48,359 nt of DNA from Faecalibacterium sp. An122 (GCF_002160895.1 NZ_NFLL01000019.1:1-48359), one strand, 5' to 3'; positions 1 to 8,490 are shown, numbered from the stretch's first letter. Translations and numbers: made by a program. Notes: generated from the letters alone by a model not told the origin.

Positions 1-858
1 GCCCTTCGGAGGCAAATCCGTTCTGTTCTGGCTAAGGCTACGAGTCTTGAGGAATTTTCCGCTCAGCTTTTGCAGGAGCATGGCGTCACCGTCAGTGAGA
101 GCCGGGGGCGGTTCAGCTACCGAACCGCCGACCGGACCAAGCCCATCTCCTCCCGCAAGCTGGGCGATGATTTTTCCAAAGAGAAGGTTCTGGCCGTTCT
201 CGCTGAAAATGCCGAACGGAAGAAAACCGCCAGTCTTCGCCGCTCCGATCCAACCCCCGACCGCATCAGTCGTCTGATTGACATTCAGGCCAAGCTGGCC
301 GCGGGCAAGGGTGTAGGCTACGAGCACTGGGCCAAGGTGTTCAACCTCAAGCAAATGGCAAAATCCCTGGCGCTGTTCAACCGGTACAATTTGAACAGCG
401 AGGAGGAACTGGACGCCCATGTCAAGGAACTAGCAGAAAAGTATGGCGAGGCTCGCAAGGTGGTGAAAGACCTGGAGGACCGCATCAAGGCCAACCAGGA
501 ACTGAGCCGCCATGTTTTGGCTTATGTCCAGAACAAGAAGCTACCTCAGCAGGTCAAGACGGCAAAGAACCCGGAGGCGTTTCGGGAACAGCACCGCGCT
601 GAACTGACAGCGTATCAGGCGGCAGCCGCTTATTTCAAGGCCCAGAACATTACCAAACTGCCCAGCCTGAAACAGCTCGAAGCCGAGCGCGAACAGTTGA
701 TCTCGGAAAAGGCCCGGTTCTATGAGGCGTACCGCGAAGCGAAAAAGGCGTGGATGGAACTAAGCACCGCACAGCAAAACCTGGAGGCAATCGTCCGTAA
801 AGAGGAGCGCTGCCAGGAAAAGGAACAAGGAGGGTTGAATGAGCTGGACAAAGGATGA
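1..858 (+). CDS. MobP-like relaxase, C-terminal part (cut by window edge)
   Basis: The frame is open from base 1, so the catalytic N-terminus lies outside the window and 285 residues are visible. The segment around residues 18-60, including GRFSYR at 36-41 and a following RKLG, resembles the region after the nuclease domain of VirD2/MobP-type relaxases (PF03432) in Firmicute elements. The rest is strongly charged and helical, probably coiled coil. In these families the protein nicks oriT and leads the strand in transfer. Its last 20 bases overlap the next gene, which suggests coupled translation of relaxase and helicase. The family call rests on the C-terminal style only, because the HUH histidines and catalytic Tyr are not visible. 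It is clearly unlike the MobV relaxase at 15912, so the two neighbouring elements use different mobilization proteins. Confidence 0.7.
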   Translation, partial: ALRRQIRSVLAKATSLEEFSAQLLQEHGVTVSESRGRFSYRTADRTKPISSRKLGDDFSKEKVLAVLAENAERKKTASLRRSDPTPDRISRLIDIQAKLAAGKGVGYEHWAKVFNLKQMAKSLALFNRYNLNSEEELDAHVKELAEKYGEARKVVKDLEDRIKANQELSRHVLAYVQNKKLPQQVKTAKNPEAFREQHRAELTAYQAAAAYFKAQNITKLPSLKQLEAEREQLISEKARFYEAYREAKKAWMELSTAQQNLEAIVRKEERCQEKEQGGLNELDKG

Positions 859-2176
859 TGTCCGCGACGAAATGGATGAGCAGGAAGATGAGGAGGAAGA
901 AATCCTCTGGATCGACAAAAAAGGGAAAATCGTGGAGGGCGCGTTCTGCGCCTGGTTTCTCCAAAAACATCCCCTGATGTGTCTGGACCAAAAATTATTT
1001 GATCTGGACGGCGAAGTCAACGAGGACCGGCTGCGCCACGAGATCCACCAGGAGATCCGGTCAGTTGCCCGCAACGACACCGCCAAAAAGACCAAACGGA
1101 TTGTGGAGGCCATCAAGATGGAAACCTACCATGAGGAATGGGACGTTCAGCTGGACCGGATTCACCTAAAAAACGGCACCTATTACCTGGACGAGCGGGG
1201 CTTTGTTCCCGAAAAGGAACTCTGCCTCAACCGCTTTCCGGTGGAATACCTGCCGGACGCCCCAGCGCCGGAAACCTGGCTGGATTTTCTGAATGGGCTG
1301 CTGATGCCGGAAGATATCCCAACCTTACAGGAGTATCTGGGATATCTTCTTATCCCTTCCACCAAGGCCCAGAAGATGATGATTCTTACTGGCCGGGGCG
1401 GGGAGGGCAAGTCCCGAATCGGACTGGTAATCAAAAAGCTGATGGGTGATTCCGTGCAGATGGAGTCCATCCACCGGCTGGAAACCAACCGCTTCGCCAG
1501 CGCCAACTTGGAACACAAGCTGGTGATGGTGGATGACGATTTGCAGATGACGGCTCTGCCCGACACACGGAACGTCAAGTCCATCGTCACCGCCGAGGAC
1601 AAGACCTGCATCGAACGAAAAGGAAAACAGGCCACTCAGGGCCGGCTCTATGTTCGGCTGCTCTGCTTCGGCAACGGCAATCTAATCGCAGTCAATGACA
1701 GCAGCGACGGCTTCTGGCGGCGGCAAATTTTGATTTCGGTGAAGGATCGTGACCCTAACCGGGTGGACGATCCTTTTCTGATTGACAAGATGGCTGCCGA
1801 ACTGCCGGGGATTTTCCTATGGGCGCTGGAAGGACTCAAACGATTATTGGCCAACCAGTACCGCTTCACTCTCAGCGAACGAACCCGGAAGAATCTGGAG
1901 GCCGTCATGGCAGACGGGAACAACCTGGACCAGTTCATGGCCTCGGCCAAGTATCTCCGGTTTTCCGAAGATGGGGCGGCTCGGTCCACCCATCTGTTCT
2001 GCGCCTATTCCAGATGGTGCGTGGAGAACCTGGAGACGCCTGTCTCTCAGAAACGGTTCAGCCAGTTCCTTTTCAAGAGCGCGGGCAAATATGGCCTTAC
2101 CTTCTCCAAGCACATCGGGGGCGAGTACCGGGGCTATAAGGGCGTGTCAGTCCGCCCGGATTGCGCCCTGAATTAA
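839..2176 (+). CDS. P4-type phage/plasmid primase-helicase (SF3) of element 1
   Basis: A 445-residue protein of the P4/D5 superfamily-3 helicase group, which unwinds the origin of phages, plasmids and integrative elements. Walker A is GRGGEGKS at residues 185-192. A Walker B-like hydrophobic strand ending VDDD lies at 231-234, and the arginine-rich segment SDGFWRRQ follows. The acidic N-terminus has no zinc finger, so priming must come from elsewhere or from an unseen gene. The start is the ATG at 839, about 4 bases after GGAGGG and inside the end of the relaxase gene. It is homologous along its length to the helicase at 13612 (same Walker A, same TVKSIVTA-like and RKGKQ blocks). A role in autonomous replication of the excised element is inferred from the family. 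Confidence 0.88.
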   Translation: MSWTKDDVRDEMDEQEDEEEEILWIDKKGKIVEGAFCAWFLQKHPLMCLDQKLFDLDGEVNEDRLRHEIHQEIRSVARNDTAKKTKRIVEAIKMETYHEEWDVQLDRIHLKNGTYYLDERGFVPEKELCLNRFPVEYLPDAPAPETWLDFLNGLLMPEDIPTLQEYLGYLLIPSTKAQKMMILTGRGGEGKSRIGLVIKKLMGDSVQMESIHRLETNRFASANLEHKLVMVDDDLQMTALPDTRNVKSIVTAEDKTCIERKGKQATQGRLYVRLLCFGNGNLIAVNDSSDGFWRRQILISVKDRDPNRVDDPFLIDKMAAELPGIFLWALEGLKRLLANQYRFTLSERTRKNLEAVMADGNNLDQFMASAKYLRFSEDGAARSTHLFCAYSRWCVENLETPVSQKRFSQFLFKSAGKYGLTFSKHIGGEYRGYKGVSVRPDCALN

Positions 2177-2499
2177 AAAATCTCCGGGAAGTGAAAATTT
2201 CCCGCCCTACGCGCCCGGTCTCTGGCAACAGATCTAATTTTTATTGCATTATCGTCTGTTTTTCAAATTCTCGTCCGCCCGCTTTGCCGCCCTAGAATCT
2301 GCCCGAGAGGGCGTTTCCGGGCGCATCCGGGCGGGAGGGCGGATCGGGCGGGTATTTTTGAATTCCTGCACAAAAAATTTCACAGGCAAAAAGGGCCGGA
2401 GCTGAACTGTCAGCTTCGGCTGTTACATCAATCTGGCCGGATTGAAAATCATCCACCTGGGATGGTTTGCCGGTCAAGATAGAAAAAAGGAGCGTGCAT
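2177..2499 (+). other. Intergenic region with hairpins before xis of element 1
   Basis: No gene is seen here. A 6-bp hairpin (CGGGAA/TTCCCG) lies at 2185-2204 without a T-run. A GC-rich run of GGGCGG-like words spans about 2300-2352. A hairpin with 11-bp arms (one mismatch, loop ACTG) lies at 2395-2420. No convincing promoter was found. Confidence 0.4.
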
Positions 2500-2539
2500 T
2501 TGAAAACAACTCAGAACACCGTGAATTTTGCCTGTGAAA
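2378..2539. repeat. Perfect 14-bp inverted repeat flanking the xis start
   Basis: TTTCACAGGCAAAA at 2378-2391 recurs as its exact reverse complement at 2526-2539, just inside the excisionase gene. The two arms are 134 bp apart. They could be binding sites for a regulator or for Xis/Int, or form a long-range RNA stem that hides the xis start. The repeat is seen directly; its role is inferred. Confidence 0.5.
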
Positions 2540-2793
2540 CCTTGCAATCCACTCCTGCATCCAGTACAATGGAGATGTCTCTAAACCCTGCCGTGGAACC
2601 TCAAAGCAGACCGCGTGCAGCTAGACTCGATCCTCTCGTTTACAAGGTGGAGGAGATCGCCCAGCTGTTGGCCATCTCTCCCCGCGCTGCCTATAACCTG
2701 TGCAACACCACCAGGGATTTCCGGGTGGTTCGCATCGGCACCAGCATCCGTGTAAACCGGCAGAGCTTCGACGCCTGGTTTGCCGCCCTCTGA
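2500..2793 (+). CDS. xis: Excisionase-like helix-turn-helix protein of element 1
   Basis: A 97-residue protein with a C-terminal MerR/excisionase-type winged helix: YKVEEIAQLL at about 47-56, then a recognition segment ending in RVNRQSFDAWF. Such proteins bend the attachment-site arms and steer the integrase toward excision. The start is taken as TTG 2500, because AAAAGGAG lies about 7 bases upstream and because the second excisionase (16908) aligns from this residue, with KTTQNTVNF matching KNNNTPTNF. A TTG at 2467 is in frame but has no good ribosome-binding site. The integrase gene follows after 14 bases, the usual xis-int pair. The N-terminal 45 residues are Ser/Thr/Pro-rich and probably unstructured. 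Confidence 0.82.
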   Translation: MKTTQNTVNFACETLQSTPASSTMEMSLNPAVEPQSRPRAARLDPLVYKVEEIAQLLAISPRAAYNLCNTTRDFRVVRIGTSIRVNRQSFDAWFAAL

Positions 2794-2807
2794 GAAAGGG
2801 TTCAGCC

Positions 2808-4193
2808 ATGGCATCCATTATGAAGCGCGGAAGCGCTTATTCCGTCCGATACACCTATATTGACCACCGAGGCAAAAAACATGAAGGCTGGGAGTCCTTC
2901 AAGACCAAGAAGGAAGCCTCCGAACGAAAAATCACGATTGAAAAGGAATTGCAGGATGGCACCTTCCTGATCCCCGATTCCATGACGGTTCAGGAACTGC
3001 TGGAAAAATGGATTCCGATTCAGTCCAGCAAGCACAAGTGGGCACCCAAGACCTACACGCATACGGTTGCAATGGTGCAGAATCTGATCGTCCCCTACAT
3101 TGGGGGATTACAGGTGCAGAATGTACGCACCTTTGATCTGGAACAATTCTACACCACCCTGAGCCAGACCCCCAAAGGCCTGTACAAGCAGGGCAAAAAG
3201 CAAAAGTTGAGTGCGGAGCAGAAGAAACGTCACCTTACCGCCGCCTCAATCCACGAGGTTCACGCGCTGCTCAAGACGGCGTTTTCTTATGCGGTCGAAT
3301 GGGAGCTGATCCACAAATCCCCTGTTCCCCGCGAGGCACCCAAGTTCACCTCGGAAGAACGCACCATCTGGGACGAGCACACCATGCTGGCAGCCCTTCA
3401 GACCATGGAGGACCCCGCTCTGCATCTGGCGGTTCACCTGAGTATGATCCTTTCGCTGCGAGTCGGTGAAATCCTCGGTTTGCAGCCGGGAGATCTGGAC
3501 TTTGAGGCCGCCGACGGACGCGGAACGGTTACGGTGCGGCGTTCCATGCAGCGCACCGACAAGGTGGCCATGGAAAAGACCGACCCCAGCCAAATCCTCT
3601 ATGTGTTCCCTGACCAGCGGGAGGGCAGCACTTCCTCTTTGATTCTGAAAAAGCCAAAGACCAAAAAGTCTCAACGTATTTTGTACATGACCAAACCTTT
3701 AAAGGATGAACTTTTGGCCTGGCTTGAAAAACTCAAGGAGGACGAGGCTAACTCTGACGGCCGCTACCGCAACTGCGGGCAGCTGTTCCGGCTTCCCAAC
3801 GGCCTGCCGGTTGCCCCGGAAGCTCTATCCAAGTGGTACCGGGAGTGGCGGGACAAGCACCCTGAATTCGAGAAGATCGTTTTTCATGGGCTGCGCCACT
3901 CCAGCGCCACCTATCAGCTGATGCAGTCCGGGGGCGACTTCAAGTCGGTTCAGGGAAACACTGGGCACGCCACCGCGGGTATCCTGATGGACACCTACGC
4001 CCACACCCAGGACAAGCCCCGGATTGAGCTGGCGGAAAAGATCGAGGCCAATTTTTATAAGGAGGCTTCTTCTCCCGCCGCCCCAACTGCCCCGGCTGAG
4101 GCCGCCGGAATGACCGCAGAGAGCCTTTTGGAGCTGGTCCGGCAGATGAAACCCGAACAAAAACGGGAATTTGCCCGTCTCCTGTTCGCTTAA
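2808..4193 (+). CDS. int: Tyrosine integrase of element 1
   Basis: A 461-residue phage-type tyrosine recombinase. It has an N-terminal arm-binding domain (GSAYSVRYTY at 8-17), a SAM-like core-binding domain at about 58-170 and a catalytic domain at about 185-440. Catalytic residues are R218, H360 and R363 (HGLRHSS), H387 (NTGHA) and nucleophile Y397 (MDTYAH). It should integrate and excise the element at the tRNA-Lys copy that starts 150 bases downstream. The start is ATG 2808. The second integrase (17227) has the same length and aligns without gaps through the catalytic residues. The C-terminus carries an Ala/Pro-rich segment and a short charged tail. Confidence 0.94.
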   Translation: MASIMKRGSAYSVRYTYIDHRGKKHEGWESFKTKKEASERKITIEKELQDGTFLIPDSMTVQELLEKWIPIQSSKHKWAPKTYTHTVAMVQNLIVPYIGGLQVQNVRTFDLEQFYTTLSQTPKGLYKQGKKQKLSAEQKKRHLTAASIHEVHALLKTAFSYAVEWELIHKSPVPREAPKFTSEERTIWDEHTMLAALQTMEDPALHLAVHLSMILSLRVGEILGLQPGDLDFEAADGRGTVTVRRSMQRTDKVAMEKTDPSQILYVFPDQREGSTSSLILKKPKTKKSQRILYMTKPLKDELLAWLEKLKEDEANSDGRYRNCGQLFRLPNGLPVAPEALSKWYREWRDKHPEFEKIVFHGLRHSSATYQLMQSGGDFKSVQGNTGHATAGILMDTYAHTQDKPRIELAEKIEANFYKEASSPAAPTAPAEAAGMTAESLLELVRQMKPEQKREFARLLFA

Positions 4194-4263
4194 AATCTCA
4201 TGGACGAATCGCCCGGGTGTACCCCATGCAGCCTATGCAGAGGGTGCAGGCTCTTCCCCGCCG

Positions 4264-4291
4264 ATGTGCAGAAAATGTGCAGAAATGTGCA
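4264..4291 (+). promoter_or_regulatory. Three phased integrase arm-site candidates, element 1 end
   Basis: ATGTGCA occurs at 4264, 4275 and 4285 (spacing 11 and 10 bp), between the integrase gene and the attachment site. Three further TGCAG words lie just upstream (about 4229-4252). Helically phased short repeats near att are typical of integrase arm-type sites. Element 2 has the matching CCGTGCA sets at 4533-4561 and 18679-18707. Confidence 0.55.
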
Positions 4292-4300
4292 GCGGCCTGA

Positions 4301-4344
4301 AAAAAGAAAAATCCCACGATAAATCTTGCGATTTATCGTGGGAT
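4301..4344 (-). terminator. tRNA-Lys-type terminator kept beside the old att copy
   Basis: Read on the minus strand, directly after the tRNA 3' CCA, there is a perfect 15-bp stem (4311-4325 with 4330-4344), a GCAA tetraloop, then TTTTCTTTTT. It once terminated the tRNA-Lys gene and now has no tRNA promoter in front of it. Confidence 0.7.
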
Positions 4345-4391
4345 TTTGGTGCGCTCGTGGGAACTCGAATCCCAGGCCCTCTGATTAAAAG
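4345..4391 (-). repeat. Displaced tRNA-Lys 3' half: junction att site between elements 1 and 2
   Basis: These 47 bp match 18772-18818, the 3' half of the intact tRNA-Lys (anticodon loop, T-arm, acceptor 3' strand, CCA), with two differences at 4358 (T for C) and 4374 (A for G). On the tRNA strand the two changes fall on opposite sides of the outermost T-stem pair and restore pairing (U-A in place of C-G). The 5' half of the tRNA is absent, so this is not a gene but the attachment site between the two elements. Confidence 0.88.
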
Positions 4392-4532
4392 CGCAACCCG
4401 TGCGTCAATCATCCACCTTGGATTTCTCGATTTATCGCAATTTAATGACGTATCAACGCACGATATTCAACTTTTTGTTTTGCATCAAAAGGCAGATTTT
4501 GCACCTGTTGCAACCAGTGTACAGCTCTGAAA

Positions 4533-4561
4533 CCGTGCAGATTCCGTGCAAAAACCGTGCA
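4533..4561 (+). promoter_or_regulatory. Three 11-bp-phased CCGTGCA arm sites, left end of element 2
   Basis: CCGTGCA starts at 4533, 4544 and 4555, exactly 11 bp apart. The same word with the same spacing recurs at the other end of element 2 (18679, 18690, 18701). These are best read as arm-type integrase sites inside the left boundary. The rest of 4392-4641 is AT-rich with no gene seen. Confidence 0.7.
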
Positions 4562-4641
4562 AGGTGTTTTTAGAAACTCCGAAGCAATTCACACACAAAT
4601 GACTTGACGGCATTGTTTTGGGTGATAATCCTTTTATTAAA

Positions 4642-5517
4642 TTATGTACTTTCAATCGAGGTTATCACACTTTTAACTTGATATTCTAATTCAGGGAAAA
4701 GGAAACCTTCATTTATATTTAAGAGATCCAGTTCTTTTATAATATTTGTTTTATACTCTTTAGGAATTTTCAGTTTTTTTATTACCGGGCATATCATTTT
4801 TTGCTGGTTTTCATTCAAGGGAAGCAAGCTCATAAATCTTTTTCCATAATTTCCTATGTTATCACTCACTTCCACCTTCTCCAAAGACATACCAAACAGC
4901 AAAAATCCGCCGCTCTGTTGGATAATTCTTTGATTTGTCATTCTAGGCAATATTGCGTGCGCAGGAACAAAAAGCGAATGCCATATTGAACTCTCAGCAT
5001 CCTTATCACTTAAATCGCATAAAAATGGCATTCGCTTTTTTTCTCTCCTTACCAAACTCTCAATACACGTTTCTGGCTCGAAAACAAAATCTACAACAAT
5101 TTTTACGGCCCAGTTATCTTCCCAAAATGTTGGAGTTGAAAAATAATAAAACGCGCCATCTGCATCCCTTTCATTTTGGCACGCAAAGTATAATGCAACA
5201 AGTGGATTCGTTGTTATATCCAACAATCGTGTAGGCAACCCGTAATGTTGCATTTTTACCAGCTTGTCAAAATTGTTATCAAATGCAAAATCCGCTGGTC
5301 TCCTCCTTTCTAATTCTTTAATATAGACCGATTCATTTTGAAATTTACCATCTCTATATACAGCAGGTTCTAATTTCCAATTATAGTTACCCTGTCCTCG
5401 ATACCATGTCATATCATTTGTATTGGCATGATATTTTTTCAATGAATTGCTTTTCACAAAATCAATAATATCATTTGCGCTGTGTATTTCTATTGACGTT
5501 ATTTCTTCAAATGACAT
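4642..5517 (-). CDS. FRG-domain protein at the end of the type I RM operon
   Basis: A 291-residue cytoplasmic protein with the FRG domain signature: WYRGQ at residues 38-42 and MQHYGLPTRLLD at 89-100. FRG proteins are often found in defence loci; their biochemical activity is not established. The start is ATG 5517, which has GGTGGGGGAG just upstream. A GTG at 5529 is in frame but lacks a ribosome-binding site. It is the last gene of the leftward hsd operon, 12 bases after the hsdS stop, and so is likely co-expressed with restriction-modification. Its DNA is clearly more AT-rich than hsdM, hsdR or the flanking chromosome, suggesting separate acquisition. A role in phage defence is inferred from context. 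Confidence 0.82.
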   Translation of the reverse strand: MSFEEITSIEIHSANDIIDFVKSNSLKKYHANTNDMTWYRGQGNYNWKLEPAVYRDGKFQNESVYIKELERRRPADFAFDNNFDKLVKMQHYGLPTRLLDITTNPLVALYFACQNERDADGAFYYFSTPTFWEDNWAVKIVVDFVFEPETCIESLVRREKKRMPFLCDLSDKDAESSIWHSLFVPAHAILPRMTNQRIIQQSGGFLLFGMSLEKVEVSDNIGNYGKRFMSLLPLNENQQKMICPVIKKLKIPKEYKTNIIKELDLLNINEGFLFPELEYQVKSVITSIEST

Positions 5518-5529
5518 TGTCTCCCCCAC

Positions 5530-7002
5530 CTATTTTTGCTTCAACCTCTCGCACACCGCCAGTAGCTCCTCCAGCCTCTCTACAATACGTTTTTGTTCAT
5601 CAAATGGCGGCAGAGGTATCGCTAATGGTACAATTTGTTTTAATGTAATACGTGTAATACCTGTTCCTTTCATTTGAGATCGTATATTTTTATAGAACAG
5701 ATTTGATCTTAGCACATATACCAAATACCAAGCAAATATTCCATGTGTAAGTTTAAGTAAAGCCACACTAGAGAGCATACTAAATGGTTCTTCAATATTA
5801 TTTACAGTTACCACTCCGGTTGTCGCGCCATCTTTAATTAGTAAAACATCACCCTTATCCGGATTACACCTGGAATAAATTTCATCGTGAATAGCTTTTG
5901 AAACATATGTGATGTTTTTCAGGTCAATCCCAGAATCCTTTATATTTTTTGCAGTTATATATTTATATTCGCCATCTTCGGAATTGGGTGGAGAATGATG
6001 TGTTCCATCTGTAATTTTGGAAACAACATCTCCTATTCTCACCCACATCCACCCCTCGGGTATCTCAAAGGGCTTCTCCTCCTCTGTGATCTCCGGCAGG
6101 GGTTTTTCTTTTTTGAGTTTGCCTTCCTTAATAAGCCGCTGTTTCTCGATCTGTATCTGTTCATACAGCTCCTGGGCGGTGCCTTCTTCGGGACGCTGTT
6201 CCACCAGTTTGCCCTGGATGGCCTGCTGGAGGATGGATTTTTTCATATCCTCGGGGAAACGGCGGTTGAAGTCCTCCAGTTTAGTCCATGCCTGCTCGTA
6301 GCGGTCCACCAGGGGCAGGAGTTCTTCGATTTTGGCGACGATGCTCTTTTGTTCGGCGAGGGGTGGGAGCGGGACAACGAGATTTAACATTGTTTCAGTT
6401 CCCACACGGGGCATTTTTACCCCATATGTAACAGAGTTTATAAGGGAATCCACATAGGGAGACTTTAGTACACATACCCAGTAGTATAAGTTTTGTTTGC
6501 CATATAGATAAAACGGCACTATTTCAGATGAACATATTCCGTCAGCTGGCGCTACAAGAACTTTTTTCAAATAAGGCCGCAACTTACTATAAAGAATCTG
6601 TTCTTTATGAAATCTTACTTTGTCACCAGTAATTTTTCGTTCAGATGCTTTGCAAAAAGAAACGATTTTACCAGATTCTTTTTCAATATCTTCCAAGTCC
6701 AATGACCACATGTTATCTGTGATTTCAGATGCCGATATTTTTTCTTTTCGTTGCCCATAGCTTGAAATATCCCCCAGCCTCACCCACATCCACCCATCGG
6801 GGATGTCAAATGGTTTTTCATTCTCGGTGATTTCAGGCAGGGGCTTTTCTTTTTTGATTTTACCCTCTTTGATCAGCCGCTGCTTTTCGGCCTGGATTTG
6901 GGCGTACAGCTCCTGGGCGGTGCCTTCTTCGGGGCGCTGCTCCACCAGTTTGCCTTGAATGGCAAGCTGCAAAATGCTGTTTTTGAGTTCCTGCGGGGTC
7001 AT
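5530..7002 (-). CDS. hsdS: Type I restriction-modification specificity subunit HsdS
   Basis: A 490-residue DNA-recognition subunit with two target-recognition domains (about 70-215 and 318-465), each ending in a PLPP-(L/F)-x-EQK helix (around 212-220 and near the C-terminus). The helical spacer is duplicated: residues 6-78 and 253-325 are nearly identical. The start is ATG 7002, overlapping the hsdM stop as ATGA, so translation is coupled. The spacers are GC-rich like hsdM, while the two recognition domains are AT-rich, so they probably have a different history. It assembles with HsdM for methylation and with HsdR for cleavage. The sequence recognised cannot be predicted. Confidence 0.93.
   Translation of the reverse strand: MTPQELKNSILQLAIQGKLVEQRPEEGTAQELYAQIQAEKQRLIKEGKIKKEKPLPEITENEKPFDIPDGWMWVRLGDISSYGQRKEKISASEITDNMWSLDLEDIEKESGKIVSFCKASERKITGDKVRFHKEQILYSKLRPYLKKVLVAPADGICSSEIVPFYLYGKQNLYYWVCVLKSPYVDSLINSVTYGVKMPRVGTETMLNLVVPLPPLAEQKSIVAKIEELLPLVDRYEQAWTKLEDFNRRFPEDMKKSILQQAIQGKLVEQRPEEGTAQELYEQIQIEKQRLIKEGKLKKEKPLPEITEEEKPFEIPEGWMWVRIGDVVSKITDGTHHSPPNSEDGEYKYITAKNIKDSGIDLKNITYVSKAIHDEIYSRCNPDKGDVLLIKDGATTGVVTVNNIEEPFSMLSSVALLKLTHGIFAWYLVYVLRSNLFYKNIRSQMKGTGITRITLKQIVPLAIPLPPFDEQKRIVERLEELLAVCERLKQK
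6028..6987 (-). repeat. Pair of about 220-bp direct repeats within hsdS
   Basis: Bases 6769-6987 and 6028-6246 encode the two near-identical HsdS spacer segments (residues 6-78 and 253-325). They share long identical stretches, for example ACAGCTCCTGGGCGGTGCC in both copies. The recognition-domain sequences between and beside them are unrelated to each other. Such repeats allow homologous recombination to exchange or delete a recognition domain. Confidence 0.8.
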
Positions 7003-8474
7003 TCGGCGGCACCTCCCAGGGCAGCGGTGATCTCGGCCAGGACGCGGTCGATCTCGGCGTTCAGCGAGGCTCGCTGCTCCTCGTAGCGGTGGATCAGGTC
7101 CAGCGGGGCCAGGATCTCTTCTTCCTCGTGGGGATAGCCGCACTGGTCCAGGTTGTAGCCCAGCTCTTCCTCCAGCTGCCGGACGGTGAACTGCCGGGCC
7201 TTGTCGAAGCCGTCCACCGTCAGCTCCTGACGGTCGTTCCACCACGCTTCCGCCGGGGCGAAGTGTTCCAGCTTCATGGGCTTGGTCTTGCTGAAGTGCT
7301 TGTACCCTTCGGGCATATCCAGCCGGTAGAACCAGGTGGAGCGGGTGGGGCCGGTGCGATCAAAGAACAAAATATTGGTGGTGATGGAGGTATAGGGGGA
7401 AAAGACGCTGCCCGGCAGACGGATGATGGTATGCAGGTTGAATTCATGCAGCAGTTTCTTTTTGATGTTCAGCTTGGCGTTGTCAGTGCCGAACAAAAAG
7501 CCGTCGGGCAGGATGACGGCCGCCCGGCCGCCGGGCTTGAGCCGGTACATGATCACCGACATGAACAGGTCGGCGGTCTCGCTGCTGGCCAGGTCGGCGG
7601 GAAAGTGGCTTTTCACGTCGGCCTTTTCACTGCCGCCGTAGGGCGGGTTCATCAGAACCACGTCGAAGCAGTCCTCCGGGGTGTAGTCCAGCACGTCGTG
7701 CAGCAGGGTGTTGTCGTGGTAGACCTGGGGGTTGTCCAGGTTGTGCAGCAGCAGGTTGGTGATGCAGAGCATATAGGGGAACTGCTTTTTCTCGATGCCA
7801 TAGACGGAATTACTGAAAGCCGCCTCGTCCTCAGTGGTCCTGACCTGCTTGTGCAGCTCCTTCAGCCAGCTGGTCAGAAAACCGCCGGTGCCGCAGGCAA
7901 AGTCCGCCATCCGCTCCCCGATTTTGGGGCGGATCATCCGGGCCATAAAGTCGGTGACGGCACGGGGCGTATAGAATTCGCCAGCCGTCCCAGCGCTTTG
8001 CAGCTCCTTCAGAATGGTCTCGTAAATCTCGCCGAAAGCGTGGCTTTCCTCGTAGTCGTCCAAGTGCAGCTCGTCAATGGTATTGATGACCTGCCGCAGC
8101 AGGACGCCGTCCTTCATGTAGTTGTTGGCGTCGGCAAAGGTGGTCTGGACAATGGCCTTGCGGATGGGGGTATCGGCATCCACCGGCAGGTTTTTCAACG
8201 TCGGGAACAGGGTATTGTTGACAAAATCCAGCAGCTTGTCCCCGGTCATTTCTTTTCCGTTTTTCTGGGCGGCCCAGTTTTCCCAGCGGCAGGGCTCGGG
8301 AATGATGGACTGGTAGTTCTCGTCCTCCCATTCCCAGTCCGCCTCTTTGGTGGCGTACACCTTCAAAAACAGCAGCCAGGCAATCTGCTCGATACGCTGG
8401 GCGTCGCCGTTGATGCCGGCATCGTTGCGCATAATATCCCGCAGCCGCTTGACAAATCCTGTTAAATTGCTCAT
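6999..8474 (-). CDS. hsdM: Type I restriction-modification methyltransferase HsdM
   Basis: A 491-residue N6-adenine DNA methyltransferase. It has an N-terminal HsdM helical domain (1-140), the conserved GEFYTPR block at about 165-171, the SAM-binding motif DFACGTGGF at 191-199 and the catalytic NPPYGG at 276-281. It methylates host sites with HsdS to protect them from HsdR. The length is normal for the family and both motifs are intact. The start is ATG 8472-8474 with a weak GAGG upstream. It lies 16 bases after the PD-(D/E)XK-like gene and overlaps hsdS by four bases. GC content is high, unlike the hsdS recognition domains and the FRG gene. Confidence 0.96.
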   Translation of the reverse strand: MSNLTGFVKRLRDIMRNDAGINGDAQRIEQIAWLLFLKVYATKEADWEWEDENYQSIIPEPCRWENWAAQKNGKEMTGDKLLDFVNNTLFPTLKNLPVDADTPIRKAIVQTTFADANNYMKDGVLLRQVINTIDELHLDDYEESHAFGEIYETILKELQSAGTAGEFYTPRAVTDFMARMIRPKIGERMADFACGTGGFLTSWLKELHKQVRTTEDEAAFSNSVYGIEKKQFPYMLCITNLLLHNLDNPQVYHDNTLLHDVLDYTPEDCFDVVLMNPPYGGSEKADVKSHFPADLASSETADLFMSVIMYRLKPGGRAAVILPDGFLFGTDNAKLNIKKKLLHEFNLHTIIRLPGSVFSPYTSITTNILFFDRTGPTRSTWFYRLDMPEGYKHFSKTKPMKLEHFAPAEAWWNDRQELTVDGFDKARQFTVRQLEEELGYNLDQCGYPHEEEEILAPLDLIHRYEEQRASLNAEIDRVLAEITAALGGAAE

Positions 8475-8490
8475 GCGTCAAATAACCTCA

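Noticed and set aside
4345-4391. Second functional tRNA-Lys gene
   Set aside because: Only the 3' half is present; the sequence left of the anticodon loop does not continue as tRNA.
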